Under the pieces are notes generated by a model, which saw only the letters and a list, made by a program, of their open reading frames with translations, was not told the origin of the DNA and did not search any database. 38,583 bases of DNA from contig NZ_MSLS01000019.1 of the NCBI RefSeq assembly GCF_001940785.1, positions 15,461 through 54,043 on the forward strand, written 5' to 3'. This document shows, in pieces, positions 10,601-17,382 of the stretch. A program made the translations under genes and the position numbers. Position 1 is the stretch's first letter, and each line of letters starts with the position of its first letter. Source of the DNA: Bacillus sp. MRMR6 (GTDB taxonomy: Bacteria > Bacillota > Bacilli > Bacillales > Cytobacillaceae).

Positions 10601-10755
10601 AACAGGCAATTGAAACGTTAATCGATATCCAAAGCAGCGGCCGTTTGGTTGGAATTATCTCACACGTGCCAGAGTTAAAGGAACGGATTGATGTCAGACT
10701 CGAAGTAACTTCTGGTCAGACGGGAAGTAAGACAGAATTCATGTTTACAAATTAA
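7618..10755 (+). CDS. sbcC: Exonuclease subunit SbcC (Rad50-like ATPase)
   Basis: This 1045-residue SMC-like ATPase pairs with SbcD. Walker A (Gly-Asn-Thr-Gly-Ser-Gly-Lys-Thr-Thr) is near residues 35-43. Two long coiled-coil arms flank a zinc hook, Cys526-Pro-Val-Cys529, which joins two molecules through a shared zinc. The ABC signature Leu-Ser-Gly-Gly-Glu-Ser is at about 948. Walker B (Met-Phe-Ile-Asp-Glu-Gly-Phe-Gly-Thr-Leu-Asp) is at about 980. ATP binding brings the heads together and controls access of DNA to the nuclease. It starts with GTG inside the sbcD stop and ends at a strong terminator, so the operon holds only these two genes. Confidence 0.97.
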   Translation: MKPLKLMMQAFGPYAEVETIDFTELGNRTMFVISGNTGSGKTTIFDAISYAIYGKASGEDRNGPELRSQFAKEDLLTQVSLDFSLRSKVFSITRLPQQLKKKDKGEGYTTIPAKAELSIWGENGEKKLIASKINDVEEKIKEIMLIDSNQFRQILMIPQGEFRKLLTSDSKDKEVILQRLFHTQIYKMVEDQLKAESSDLKKSVEDQVLSRNEAMRRIQAVTNESLKEYVAAESVNDTIMMPLLQEEIAGMTKLLDQLNATLKEKELEQDRLKAQLFEAETTLKQLQTKETLKLQKGQLEEQREVFVEKEKQVQLAQKAALLAKQEELCHRLKREVDQVMANVTAIKTELNILADQRKQSEERLQTELAREPERQACLDEMNRLVGMKEDVYSFAALGKETAAVEALLKTSKAKQGQEEKNLQLLEERLNFLQQQKLTIEQGQLTYLENERQVERLQAELDRIEKYEAYLTRHQKAVVDFKDKTGRYENSLARFNDSKVFVEELENKWMHGQAALLAARLQTGEACPVCGSEHHPSPASDHQNHMPNEEDLKTARMQAEALEKEKSMAESSYYQSQSAEQTQRSAIDEVLQEIRAHRADFEENRVDHIKSEVFYALTNLVEKQRKLSEQIKQLEHVKLEIEKRETEKQKIHTSIQQLLLEVTDLTVQYTEKKTNLTRMMTVIPENLRSEAAYEKTLSEIKKLHEQLIKQLEEAKERLQSIKERLATETARLQDAEKYHSTKQDELTQERESFKNMLTDQGFENYNVYHSAKKSDIEVQQLELKIRKFREDLRSVTDRLQELTELLKDVKTPDVEGLKAALEKVHVERESINQQRTDLFVKKRDNEEIYARVVRLNDQMKVLEERYKLIGHLHDIARGQNNLRVTFERFVLASFLDNILREANGRLRKMTAGRFQLLRKTDKAKGNAQSGLELLVYDQYTGQERHVKTLSGGESFKAALSLALGLADVVQNYAGGVSLETMFIDEGFGTLDPESLEQAIETLIDIQSSGRLVGIISHVPELKERIDVRLEVTSGQTGSKTEFMFTN

Positions 10756-10760
10756 TTTGA

Positions 10761-10790
10761 AAAAGAGTGCCGGTTGTGCACTCTTTTTTT
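10761..10790 (+). terminator. Intrinsic terminator after sbcC
   Basis: A 9-bp perfect stem (AAAGAGTGC / GCACTCTTT) with a 7-nt loop runs into continuous T residues. Confidence 0.92.
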
Positions 10791-10794
10791 CGTT

Positions 10795-10955
10795 GAAATT
10801 AGTTGCGGATGGCGAGAAATAGTTGCGGATGGTGGAAATTAGTTGCGGATGGCGAGAAATAGTTGCGGATAGCGGAAATTAGTTGCGGATGGCGGGAAAT
10901 AGTTGCGGATGGCGAGAAATAGTTGCGGATGGCGAGAAATAGTTGCGGACAGTGG
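10795..10955. repeat. Tandem array of eight 20-bp units
   Basis: The core AGTTGCGGAT recurs at exactly 20-bp steps at 10801, 10821, 10841, 10861, 10881, 10901, 10921 and, with a last-base change, 10941. The linking ten bases vary slightly (GGCGAGAAAT, GGTGGAAATT, AGCGGAAATT, GGCGGGAAAT). The unit length is not a multiple of three and the array lies between a terminator and the next gene, so it is taken as non-coding. Confidence 0.95.
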
Positions 10956-11007
10956 TATCCTTTCTCCTACGTTTTGGAATATTATAGTAAAAAACAGCGG
11001 TGATGGA

Positions 11008-11742
11008 ATGGAACAGTATTTTCAGGAGAACGGGAATGATGTATTTATATTATTCTCGTTAACACATCAATTAACATTAGCATCCTTCATTTTATTTATG
11101 GTTCTGATTTTTCTTTTTCGAAAACAGTTAAGAACACTATGGATTAACCGCACTTTTAGGATCGGATTAGCGGTTACTTTAATTATTTCTGAAATTAGTC
11201 TCCATTGGTGGCTATGGCACATTGATGCTTGGGAGATTAAACATTCACTGCCACTGCATCTCAGCAGCATTTCTTTATTGTTATCTGCAGTTCTGCTGGT
11301 AACAAAAAGTTATCGGCTGTTTGAGTTTACCTTTTTTGCGGGTGTGGGAAGTGCACTGCAGGCAATGATTACACCTGACATAAGTTCTTATACATTTCCG
11401 CATTTTCGTTATGTTCACTTTTTTATATCCCATGGCGGCATTGTGATTGCAAATATATTTATCGTATTTGTGGAAGGATTTAAACCAACTGCCAAAAGTG
11501 TGTGGAAGGCATTCCTTTATCTAAATCTATACACCTGTATCGTATTTTTACTGAACTTTTTCTTAGAGGGAAATTATATGTACATCTCGCAAAAGCCCGT
11601 TAACCCCTCTTTGTTAGATTATCTAGGACCATGGCCATACTATCTAATTCCACTAGAGCTTATTACCCTTGCTACGTTCTGGCTACTATATCTGCCATTC
11701 TGGCTATATCAAATCTACGCTAAAGTCCATCATCAGGTTTGA
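11008..11742 (+). CDS. YwaF/TIGR02206-type integral membrane protein
   Basis: This 244-residue protein has about six to seven hydrophobic segments spread along its length. The pattern resembles the conserved YwaF-like membrane family (TIGR02206): an early Leu-Phe-Arg-Lys cytoplasmic turn, a Trp-Trp-Leu-Trp-His segment, a Leu-Pro-Leu-His-Leu-Ser-Ser motif, His-Phe-Phe-Ile-Ser-His-Gly-Gly, and a Trp-Pro-Tyr-Tyr-Leu C-terminal helix. Its function is not known. The frame stays open back into the tandem repeats, but the ATG at 11008 has a ribosome site (GGTGATGG) and matches the family start. The stop codon lies in the loop of the terminator. Confidence 0.8.
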   Translation: MEQYFQENGNDVFILFSLTHQLTLASFILFMVLIFLFRKQLRTLWINRTFRIGLAVTLIISEISLHWWLWHIDAWEIKHSLPLHLSSISLLLSAVLLVTKSYRLFEFTFFAGVGSALQAMITPDISSYTFPHFRYVHFFISHGGIVIANIFIVFVEGFKPTAKSVWKAFLYLNLYTCIVFLLNFFLEGNYMYISQKPVNPSLLDYLGPWPYYLIPLELITLATFWLLYLPFWLYQIYAKVHHQV

Positions 11743-11758
11743 ACTGATGGACTTTTTA
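11722..11758 (+). terminator. Terminator overlapping the end of the YwaF-like gene
   Basis: An 11-bp perfect stem (AAAGTCCATCA / TGATGGACTTT) is followed by TT. Its left arm is coding sequence and its loop contains the stop codon. Confidence 0.88.
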
Positions 11759-11838
11759 CAATTGCTAATAAAAAAGGGTATAAAACAGATTTTGTCGAAT
11801 GTATAGAGCGTTGCATTTCTCTAGAAAGGATCAAAGAA

Positions 11839-12297
11839 ATGATTAGAAAAATTGACTTAGAGAATCAAACGCTTATCCAGGAATTATTTTCGCTGCAAAG
11901 GCTAGCTTATTTAATCGAGGCAAAATTAATAAATTTTTATGACATACCACCACTTAAAGAGAGTATCGAGGAGCTAATAGAATGTGGGGAAACCTTCTTA
12001 GGGTACTTTGAGGATGATGAACTGGCAGGTGCCGTTTCTTTTACGAAAAAAAGAGAGGAATTAACCATTTGCCGTATGGTAGTTCATCCTAATCATTTCC
12101 GAAAAGGAATCGCGCATAAGTTATTGACAGCAGTAGAGGAAATGGAGCCAGCAGTACCAATCATTCGCGTATCCACTGGAAAGGACAATTTTCCTGCAAA
12201 AAAACTCTATCAGAAAAATGACTATCAATTAGAAACAGAAATCGAAGTTGCACCAGGGTTATATATAAGTAGTTTAAAAAAAGAAAGGCTTTATTGA
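11839..12297 (+). CDS. GNAT family N-acetyltransferase
   Basis: This 152-residue protein has the GNAT core. Acidic strands lead to Cys-Arg-Met-Val-Val-His-Pro (about residue 74). The acetyl-CoA pyrophosphate loop follows as Asn-His-Phe-Arg-Lys-Gly-Ile-Ala, a Q/RxxGxA/G-like motif, and then Thr-Gly-Lys-Asp-Asn-Phe-Pro-Ala-Lys-Lys-Leu-Tyr. Such enzymes transfer acetyl groups to amines, and the substrate is not predictable here. ATG follows AGAAAGGA with about 8 nt spacing. Confidence 0.88.
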   Translation: MIRKIDLENQTLIQELFSLQRLAYLIEAKLINFYDIPPLKESIEELIECGETFLGYFEDDELAGAVSFTKKREELTICRMVVHPNHFRKGIAHKLLTAVEEMEPAVPIIRVSTGKDNFPAKKLYQKNDYQLETEIEVAPGLYISSLKKERLY

Positions 12298-12299
12298 AA

Positions 12300-12355
12300 A
12301 AAGAGGCTGATTCGAAATGTTGTTATCAAACAACCTAGAATCAGCCTCTTTCCTC
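12300..12355. terminator. Bidirectional terminator between convergent genes
   Basis: A 14-bp perfect stem (AAAGAGGCTGATTC / GAATCAGCCTCTTT) encloses a smaller TTGTT/AACAA stem. It serves the acetyltransferase on the plus strand and the DedA gene on the minus strand. Confidence 0.9.
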
Positions 12356-12956
12356 AATCTATTAGTGCTGTACGTTTAGTTTTCTTCTTTTTTACAAACA
12401 TCCAAATAATTAACAGTGCAATCGGAATTAACAAATAGTTTGCGTATTGACTGAAAATTTCGCCTGCACTTTCCCATTGCGGTCCAAGTACATAGCCTAG
12501 ATAAACATAAACTGCTGTTACTGGAAGCATAGCTAAATAGGTGTAAATGATAAATTTCCAGACACTCATCTTGGCAATACCACATGGAATGGAAATAGCT
12601 GTTCTAACTCCAGGAATAAATCGCCCCAAAAATGCCACAGCTCCACCATACTTCTCGAAAAATTGATCTGATTTGTCCATATGTTCTTCTTTTATAAAAA
12701 AATATTTTCCGAATTTTAAAATCGCAACCCTGCCGCCATAACGACCTAGAGCGTATAAGGTCAGTGGACCGAGGACTCCGCCAATTGAGCCTGCAAGGAT
12801 GGCTCCGAATAGATTCATTTCACCTTGATACACCCAATAACCTGCTAATGGTAACACAAGCTCGGCTGGGACAAATTCAAGTGTTAATGCAAGCGCAATG
12901 CCAAAATATGATAGCTCTTTAAAAGCTTCAATCATTTGCATAATGAGAGCTTCCAC
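12354..12956 (-). CDS. DedA family membrane protein
   Basis: This protein of about 200 residues has the DedA pattern. A hydrophobic re-entrant N-terminal half contains Glu-Phe-Val-Pro-Ala-Glu-Leu-Val-Leu-Pro. The conserved Phe-Leu-Gly-Arg-Phe-Ile-Pro-Gly-Val-Arg-Thr sits in the middle, with Gly-Ile-Ala-Lys-Met after it, and further membrane helices end in a Lys-rich tail. DedA proteins support membrane homeostasis, and several flip phospholipids or undecaprenyl phosphate. GTG at 12956 is chosen because CTTGGAGGT lies six bases upstream. The longer frame to 13001 begins before that ribosome site. Confidence 0.92.
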   Translation of the reverse strand: MEALIMQMIEAFKELSYFGIALALTLEFVPAELVLPLAGYWVYQGEMNLFGAILAGSIGGVLGPLTLYALGRYGGRVAILKFGKYFFIKEEHMDKSDQFFEKYGGAVAFLGRFIPGVRTAISIPCGIAKMSVWKFIIYTYLAMLPVTAVYVYLGYVLGPQWESAGEIFSQYANYLLIPIALLIIWMFVKKKKTKRTALID

Positions 12957-13094
12957 AATATACCTCCAAGATATTAATTTTGCCGTTTTTAATATAGACA
13001 AGTATTATTCAAAAAAACATTAACAAGAAAAAATTATACCATAGAAATGCTGAGAGAGGATTAACAAGTATTGCCTAGTAGATATTTTTTATAG

Positions 13095-13127
13095 TAAAAA
13101 AGGAAGACTCCTATTGGAATCTTCCTT
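13095..13127 (-). terminator. Terminator of the minus-strand acetyltransferase
   Basis: Stem AAGGAAGA / TCTTCCTT with internal TCC/GGA pairing. On the minus strand it is followed by TTTTT. Confidence 0.8.
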
Positions 13128-13132
13128 CTCTA

Positions 13133-13612
13133 TTATTTTAAGGAGTTTGTATCGAATTCCTGAATAAATTTTCCGTTTACAAATTTCTCGGTGAATTTTC
13201 CCCCTGTAAAGGAAGAAATTGTGCTCCTCCAAAATGCTTGTGCAGGTACATTCTTTTCGATTTGGGTTATATGCCATTTTCCAGGGAACATCCTGAATAA
13301 TTCAGCAGCCGCAATTTTACCGTACCCTTGACCCTTGTATTTCCTTATGACAAAAAATTCGAGAATACAGTTTGGTTCTGTTTCTGTAGCACTTTCAACA
13401 AGTGCAAAACCAACCAGTTCGTTTTCCCGTTTAATAAAAAAAGGATGATGGTTAGAGTTACTCCAATACGGAGTTAAATCAAAAGGTTTATAAGCTCCGT
13501 TGTTTTCTAACGTTATCACGGGTAAATATTGACTAAATTCGTAAATATAGAATTGCATTAAGTTATGTAAAATTTGTTCTTCTTCTTTACCTACATTAAC
13601 AAGTTTTATCAT
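13133..13612 (-). CDS. GNAT family acetyltransferase
   Basis: This 159-residue protein shows a GNAT core: Leu-Val-Gly-Phe-Ala-Leu-Val near residue 66, Leu-Glu-Phe-Phe-Val-Ile-Arg-Lys, then the CoA loop Tyr-Lys-Gly-Gln-Gly-Tyr-Gly-Lys. A Trp-Arg-Ser segment near residue 128 is typical of the last helix and strand. The substrate is unknown. The ATG has GGAGG six bases upstream. It is transcribed alone towards its terminator. Confidence 0.88.
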   Translation of the reverse strand: MIKLVNVGKEEEQILHNLMQFYIYEFSQYLPVITLENNGAYKPFDLTPYWSNSNHHPFFIKRENELVGFALVESATETEPNCILEFFVIRKYKGQGYGKIAAAELFRMFPGKWHITQIEKNVPAQAFWRSTISSFTGGKFTEKFVNGKFIQEFDTNSLK

Positions 13613-13742
13613 CTGCAGCCTCCAAGAAAGTTCTCAATCATTAATTTTTGACACACATCCTGTAAATTCCTTTAAAAATGAGAAAATAGAGGACTTTTGT
13701 AAAATTTCATCTAATAACTTAGTAGAGTGTTTTTATTAAGGG

Positions 13743-13892
13743 TTATCGGCACATTTTTTTAGAGACAGTGAGTCACCAAGCCTTATAGAATGGGAACAAA
13801 TAAGTCCTGAACTTATCCGGCATTATGCATGGGAGTTATTCGAGGAACATACAGTGAAGTTAGATGGAGTTGAAGTTGAGGGAATTAAATAA
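13743..13892 (+). pseudogene. Orphan reading-frame remnant, origin unknown
   Basis: An open stretch of 49 codons begins right after a stop, has no start codon or ribosome site, and encodes a plausible protein end (Leu-Ile-Glu-Trp-Glu-Gln-Ile-Ser-Pro-Glu-Leu-Ile-Arg-His-Tyr-Ala-Trp). It is read as the 3' end of a lost gene. The family is not recognised. The rest of 13613-13924 holds nothing else supported except the terminator. Confidence 0.4.
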
Positions 13893-13920
13893 AGAGAAAA
13901 GCCGAATTTAAATTCGGCTC
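13892..13920 (-). terminator. Terminator of the lipoprotein gene
   Basis: A 20-bp perfect palindrome at 13900-13919 (arm AGCCGAATTT) is followed on the minus strand by TTTTCTCTTT. Confidence 0.88.
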
Positions 13921-13924
13921 TGTT

Positions 13925-14332
13925 TTACTTTTCTAAAAATGTTGTAAGTTCTTTTAGTTCTTTCCCTTCAAAGACAATTCCTTGGTTGTCGAAAAGAAGG
14001 TAGACTGTTTCACCTTCAAGGTCTAGTTCAGGATAAGCTTTTTGTGCCGTTTCCAGTTTTGGCAGACTTAAAATATTGCTTACAGCCTCCATAATTTCCT
14101 CGTTTTCTTCAATCGGATTTTGCTCATCGATTTCTCCAATTACAAGCAAGGTATAGGATTGCTCATCCTCTGACAATAAACTTTGATAGGGGAAAGATGC
14201 ATCTTTGACTGAGTCAACAGGCTGCTGCTGTGCTTCTGTTGGTTTCTCCTTTTCAGCAGCCTTTGGTACAGTGTTTTGACAGCCGCCCAGTAGAGTAAGT
14301 CCAATTAGTATCGTAAAAATGTTTTTTTTCAT
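13925..14332 (-). CDS. Small secreted lipoprotein
   Basis: This 135-residue protein has a lipoprotein signal: Met-Lys-Lys, a hydrophobic stretch, then lipobox Leu-Leu-Gly-Gly-Cys near residue 18. After lipidation it would sit on the outer face of the membrane. A Lys/Glu/Gln-rich linker leads to an alpha/beta-like domain ending in Leu-Thr-Thr-Phe-Leu-Glu-Lys. No enzyme motif is recognised. The ATG at 14332 puts the signal peptide at the N-terminus behind AAAGGA. An in-frame TTG at 14368 would add residues before the signal and is less likely. Confidence 0.75.
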   Translation of the reverse strand: MKKNIFTILIGLTLLGGCQNTVPKAAEKEKPTEAQQQPVDSVKDASFPYQSLLSEDEQSYTLLVIGEIDEQNPIEENEEIMEAVSNILSLPKLETAQKAYPELDLEGETVYLLFDNQGIVFEGKELKELTTFLEK

Positions 14333-14494
14333 GTGCTTCGTCCTTTGTCTAATAATCTCCTTCTTCAAGATAGCATAATAAATCAGACTATGAACGGTTC
14401 GAATATGAAAGATTCATGAATTGTACAGCAGGAAATTCAAGTAGATTGTCTAATACATTATAAAACATGGTACAGGATGAGGGAGAGTTTGCAG

Positions 14495-15283
14495 ATGACA
14501 ATGGCTGGGATTGATGCAGGTGGTTCGTTAATCAAAGTTGTTTACGAAGAGCAGGACAAAATGCATTATAAAATATATCAAATTGATGAGTTGAATCAGG
14601 TTATGGCATGGTTAAAAGTGATTTCATTGCACAAGGTTGCCTTAACGGGTGGAAAGGCGGAATTCATTAAGCAACAGTATTTTCCCCAAGCTGTAGTTGT
14701 TCCCGAATTTCAAGCAACCTGTGAAGGAGCCTTATTTTTTCTAAAAGAGAAAAGGGTAAATCCCTTTCTCCTTGTTAATATCGGGACAGGAACATCATGG
14801 TATGTTATTAAGGGTGAACACTATGAACGGGTTCTAGGAAGTGGGGTTGGTGGAGGTACCTTCACAGGCCTAGGGTCTTTATTAGCCACCTCATCCAATT
14901 ACTTTAAGTTGTCGGAGCTTGCGGCTAAGGGTATAAAAGGGAATGTGGACTTGCTTGTAAAAGATATCTATCAATCCTCAGAAGCCCCGATTGATGGGGA
15001 GTTAACGGCTGCCAATTTTGCGAAAGGAACAAAGGTGGAGCAATCAGAAGCCGACAGGATGGCATCGCTCTCAAATATGATTGCCGAAACGATTACCTTA
15101 CTAACTTTACAAACTGCTGGTCTTCATTCAATTAAAGATATTGTTATGATTGGCAGTGCGCTGACTGGTAATCCATCTTTAAAGAAAGGTTTGGAGTTTT
15201 ATCTTAACATGGTCGGTCTATCCTTTGAGTTTTTAGCTAATGGAGAATATTGCGGCGCAATGGGTGCTTACCAATCTGTCTAA
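14495..15283 (+). CDS. coaW: Type II pantothenate kinase
   Basis: This 262-residue protein is of the CoaW family, eukaryotic-like pantothenate kinases found in staphylococci and bacilli that catalyse the first step of coenzyme A synthesis. The ATP-binding phosphate-1 motif Gly-Ile-Asp-Ala-Gly-Gly-Ser-Leu-Ile-Lys is at the very N-terminus. Glycine-rich Asn-Ile-Gly-Thr-Gly-Thr-Ser and Gly-Ser-Gly-Val-Gly-Gly-Gly-Thr follow in the middle, and Gly-Ser-Ala-Leu near residue 228. ATG at 14495 follows GAGGGAGAG with a 7-nt spacer, so an in-frame ATG at 14477 is rejected. It is followed by selB with no clear terminator between them. Confidence 0.9.
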   Translation: MTMAGIDAGGSLIKVVYEEQDKMHYKIYQIDELNQVMAWLKVISLHKVALTGGKAEFIKQQYFPQAVVVPEFQATCEGALFFLKEKRVNPFLLVNIGTGTSWYVIKGEHYERVLGSGVGGGTFTGLGSLLATSSNYFKLSELAAKGIKGNVDLLVKDIYQSSEAPIDGELTAANFAKGTKVEQSEADRMASLSNMIAETITLLTLQTAGLHSIKDIVMIGSALTGNPSLKKGLEFYLNMVGLSFEFLANGEYCGAMGAYQSV

Positions 15284-15345
15284 AAACGTTCGCTTGAACT
15301 GTGCGAATAATAAAGCTAAAGTAGAAGAGAAGTTAGTTAAAATGA

Positions 15346-15396
15346 AACTTCCATCAGTGGGGGTTTCACTGATGGTTAGTTGTATTAATGCGGGAA
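15346..15396 (+). repeat. Dispersed hairpin repeat, copy in the selB leader
   Basis: A perfect 9-bp stem, CCATCAGTG (15351-15359) and CACTGATGG (15367-15375), with loop GGGGTTT is extended by AACT/AGTT outside it. It is followed by GTTA, then TTAATGCGGGA. A degenerate relative with the same landmarks lies on the minus strand at 28255-28289, so this is read as a dispersed repeat. Confidence 0.65.
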
Positions 15397-15411
15397 AAGT
15401 AGGTGGAATTC

Positions 15412-17292
15412 TTGGAGAAACGTTATTTTACAATCGGCATGGCCGGTCATATTGACCATGGGAAAACTTCGTTAACGAAGGCATTAACTAATGTCGATAC
15501 GGATCGCTTAAAAGAAGAAAAAGAACGTCAAATCTCGATTGAACTCGGATTTGCACCATTATATGAAGACAAAGAAATTCAAATCTCTGTAATTGATGTA
15601 CCTGGACATGAACGTTTTATTCGACAAATGATTGCCGGTGTTGCCGGAATTGATTTGGTGGTGCTGGTTGTGGCTGCTGATGAGGGTGTTATGCCGCAAA
15701 CAAGAGAACATTTGGAGATTCTTAAGTTTTTAGGAGTGCAGAATGGAATCATTGCGATTACAAAGATTGATCGTGTGGACGAAGAATTCGTTGAACTGGT
15801 GAAAGATGATATCTTAGAAGAACTCACTGGCACTGTCTTTGAAGACGTCCCATTTGTTATGGTGGACAGTCTCTCGAAAAAAGGGATTGAAGACATTAAG
15901 GATTTAATTATTAGGACATTAAAAGAACGAGAAATGCGTGACGCCAAAGGAGCATTCCGGTTGCCAATTGACCAGGTATTTACTGTAAAAGGCCAAGGAA
16001 CGGTGGTTCGCGGAACCGTATACGAAGGAACAGTGGAAGAAGGACAAGCATTAAAGATTATGCCGAAGGGGTTGGAAGTACGAGCACGGCAAATACAAGT
16101 TCACCACCATCCTGCTCAAAAGGCGTATGCTGGACAACGGACAGCGATTAATCTTTCTGGAGTCTCAAAAGAAGATCTGGAGCGGGGAGATGTTCTCGTC
16201 ACATCCGAGCATTTTATCGTGACGAAGACCTTAGATGTGGCGATTCGAGTGGTCGAAGAGCTTGAACATATGGTCAAACAGCGGATGCCCATTAAGCTGC
16301 ATATCGGAACCGCAGAGGTCATGGGCCGAATTGTTTTCTTTGATCGTAATGAGTTGAAGGAAGAGAACGGGGAAATTCTTTGTCAGCTCCGGCTTGAGGA
16401 AGAGATTTTAACAAAACGAGGAGATCGTTTTATTTTGCGTCGTCCAAGTCCGCAGGAGACAATTGGCGGCGGGTGGATAATTGACCCCCGCGGCAATAAA
16501 TACCGATTTGGCAATGAAACCATTGAGGAACTTGAGAAAAAGAAGGAAGGTTCTCCGAAAGAAAGAATGATTGCAGCTTTATTTGAGGCGAAAAGTCTGC
16601 CGCTTAATGAGTTAATCAAGCGGATAGCCTTAGACGAAGCTACGCTGACTGAGTTTTTGGATGATACGGACTTTGTTTTATACAACGGAAAAGAGTATAC
16701 GCTGCAAACATTAGTTGATAGCGTAGAAGAGGATATCTATGACCGTTTACAAGAATATCATCAGTTGAATTCTATGAAAATCGGCCTTAATAAAGCAGAA
16801 CTTCTCCAATCGATGGTAAAAAGATTTCCAAAGTCACTGCTTGATTTTGTTGTTGAAAACGGGATAGCAAATGGGGCTTTTAACCGAAGAGAGCAGTTTG
16901 TCTTTCTAGCGGACTTTCAACCACATGTTCCAAAAAGCTGGCAGAAACGGGCAGAAAATATGCTGGAGGAATTAAAAAAGGACGGTATGAAGGTGAAGTA
17001 TTACAAGGATTATTTTGCTGGTTCCGGTATACCTGATCATTTGGAAGCTGATTTAAGGCGCTTCCTTGAAGATGATGGACGGGTGGTCCATTTGGATGAC
17101 CAATTTGCCTATCTTGGTGAAGTGTTTAAAGGTGCCGTAGAAAAACTTCGTAACGGAACGGGTGCCGAATTCGAAGTAGGAGACGCAAAAGAAATCCTCG
17201 ACCTCTCACGTAAATACATGATTCCATTTTTAGAAAAGTTAGATGCATTGAAGCTTACCAAAAGATTTGAGAACAAGCGTGTTTGGCAGTAA
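15412..17292 (+). CDS. selB: Selenocysteine-specific elongation factor SelB
   Basis: This protein of about 626 residues delivers selenocysteyl-tRNA to in-frame UGA codons. The N-terminal EF-Tu-like GTPase has Gly-His-Ile-Asp-His-Gly-Lys-Thr, Asp-Val-Pro-Gly-His-Glu and Thr-Lys-Ile-Asp. Beta-barrel domains follow, with Val-Lys-Gly-Gln-Gly-Thr-Val-Val-Arg-Gly-Thr. The C-terminal part (from about 380) has the winged-helix repeats that bind the SECIS hairpin of selenoprotein mRNAs. TTG at 15412 is preferred because AGGTGG lies five bases upstream. GTG at 15403 overlaps that site and has none of its own. No selA, selD, tRNA-Sec or selenoprotein gene is seen in the window. Confidence 0.95.
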   Translation: MEKRYFTIGMAGHIDHGKTSLTKALTNVDTDRLKEEKERQISIELGFAPLYEDKEIQISVIDVPGHERFIRQMIAGVAGIDLVVLVVAADEGVMPQTREHLEILKFLGVQNGIIAITKIDRVDEEFVELVKDDILEELTGTVFEDVPFVMVDSLSKKGIEDIKDLIIRTLKEREMRDAKGAFRLPIDQVFTVKGQGTVVRGTVYEGTVEEGQALKIMPKGLEVRARQIQVHHHPAQKAYAGQRTAINLSGVSKEDLERGDVLVTSEHFIVTKTLDVAIRVVEELEHMVKQRMPIKLHIGTAEVMGRIVFFDRNELKEENGEILCQLRLEEEILTKRGDRFILRRPSPQETIGGGWIIDPRGNKYRFGNETIEELEKKKEGSPKERMIAALFEAKSLPLNELIKRIALDEATLTEFLDDTDFVLYNGKEYTLQTLVDSVEEDIYDRLQEYHQLNSMKIGLNKAELLQSMVKRFPKSLLDFVVENGIANGAFNRREQFVFLADFQPHVPKSWQKRAENMLEELKKDGMKVKYYKDYFAGSGIPDHLEADLRRFLEDDGRVVHLDDQFAYLGEVFKGAVEKLRNGTGAEFEVGDAKEILDLSRKYMIPFLEKLDALKLTKRFENKRVWQ

Positions 17293-17338
17293 TAAAGAAA
17301 GGACCACAACCTAAGTAGTGGGCGTCCAACACCCAAAA

Positions 17339-17378
17339 ACACCCCACTAGATATCGTAGGTCTAGTGGGGTTTGGATA
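17339..17378. terminator. Terminator between selB and the TerD-TerB gene
   Basis: A 10-bp perfect stem (CCCCACTAGA / TCTAGTGGGG) with a 9-nt loop and flanking A/T pairs; it can serve both convergent genes. Confidence 0.85.
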
Positions 17379-17382
17379 TTTT

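Noticed and set aside
10795..10955. A CRISPR array
   Set aside because: Units are directly adjacent with no unique spacers, and no cas gene is nearby.
10903..11007. An N-terminal extension of the YwaF-like protein into the tandem repeats
   Set aside because: The repeat unit is 20 bp and does not keep frame, there is no ribosome site, and the ATG at 11008 has one and matches the family start.
15346..15396. A SECIS-like hairpin in the selB leader that could autoregulate selB
   Set aside because: The stem lacks a bulged U at the expected place, the loop GGGGTTT is only loosely similar, and a related sequence occurs at 28255-28289 far from any sel gene. A dispersed repeat is the simpler reading.
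15579..15947. Antisense frame of 122 codons in selB
   Set aside because: It is a Ser/Thr-rich shadow of a well-supported gene on the other strand.
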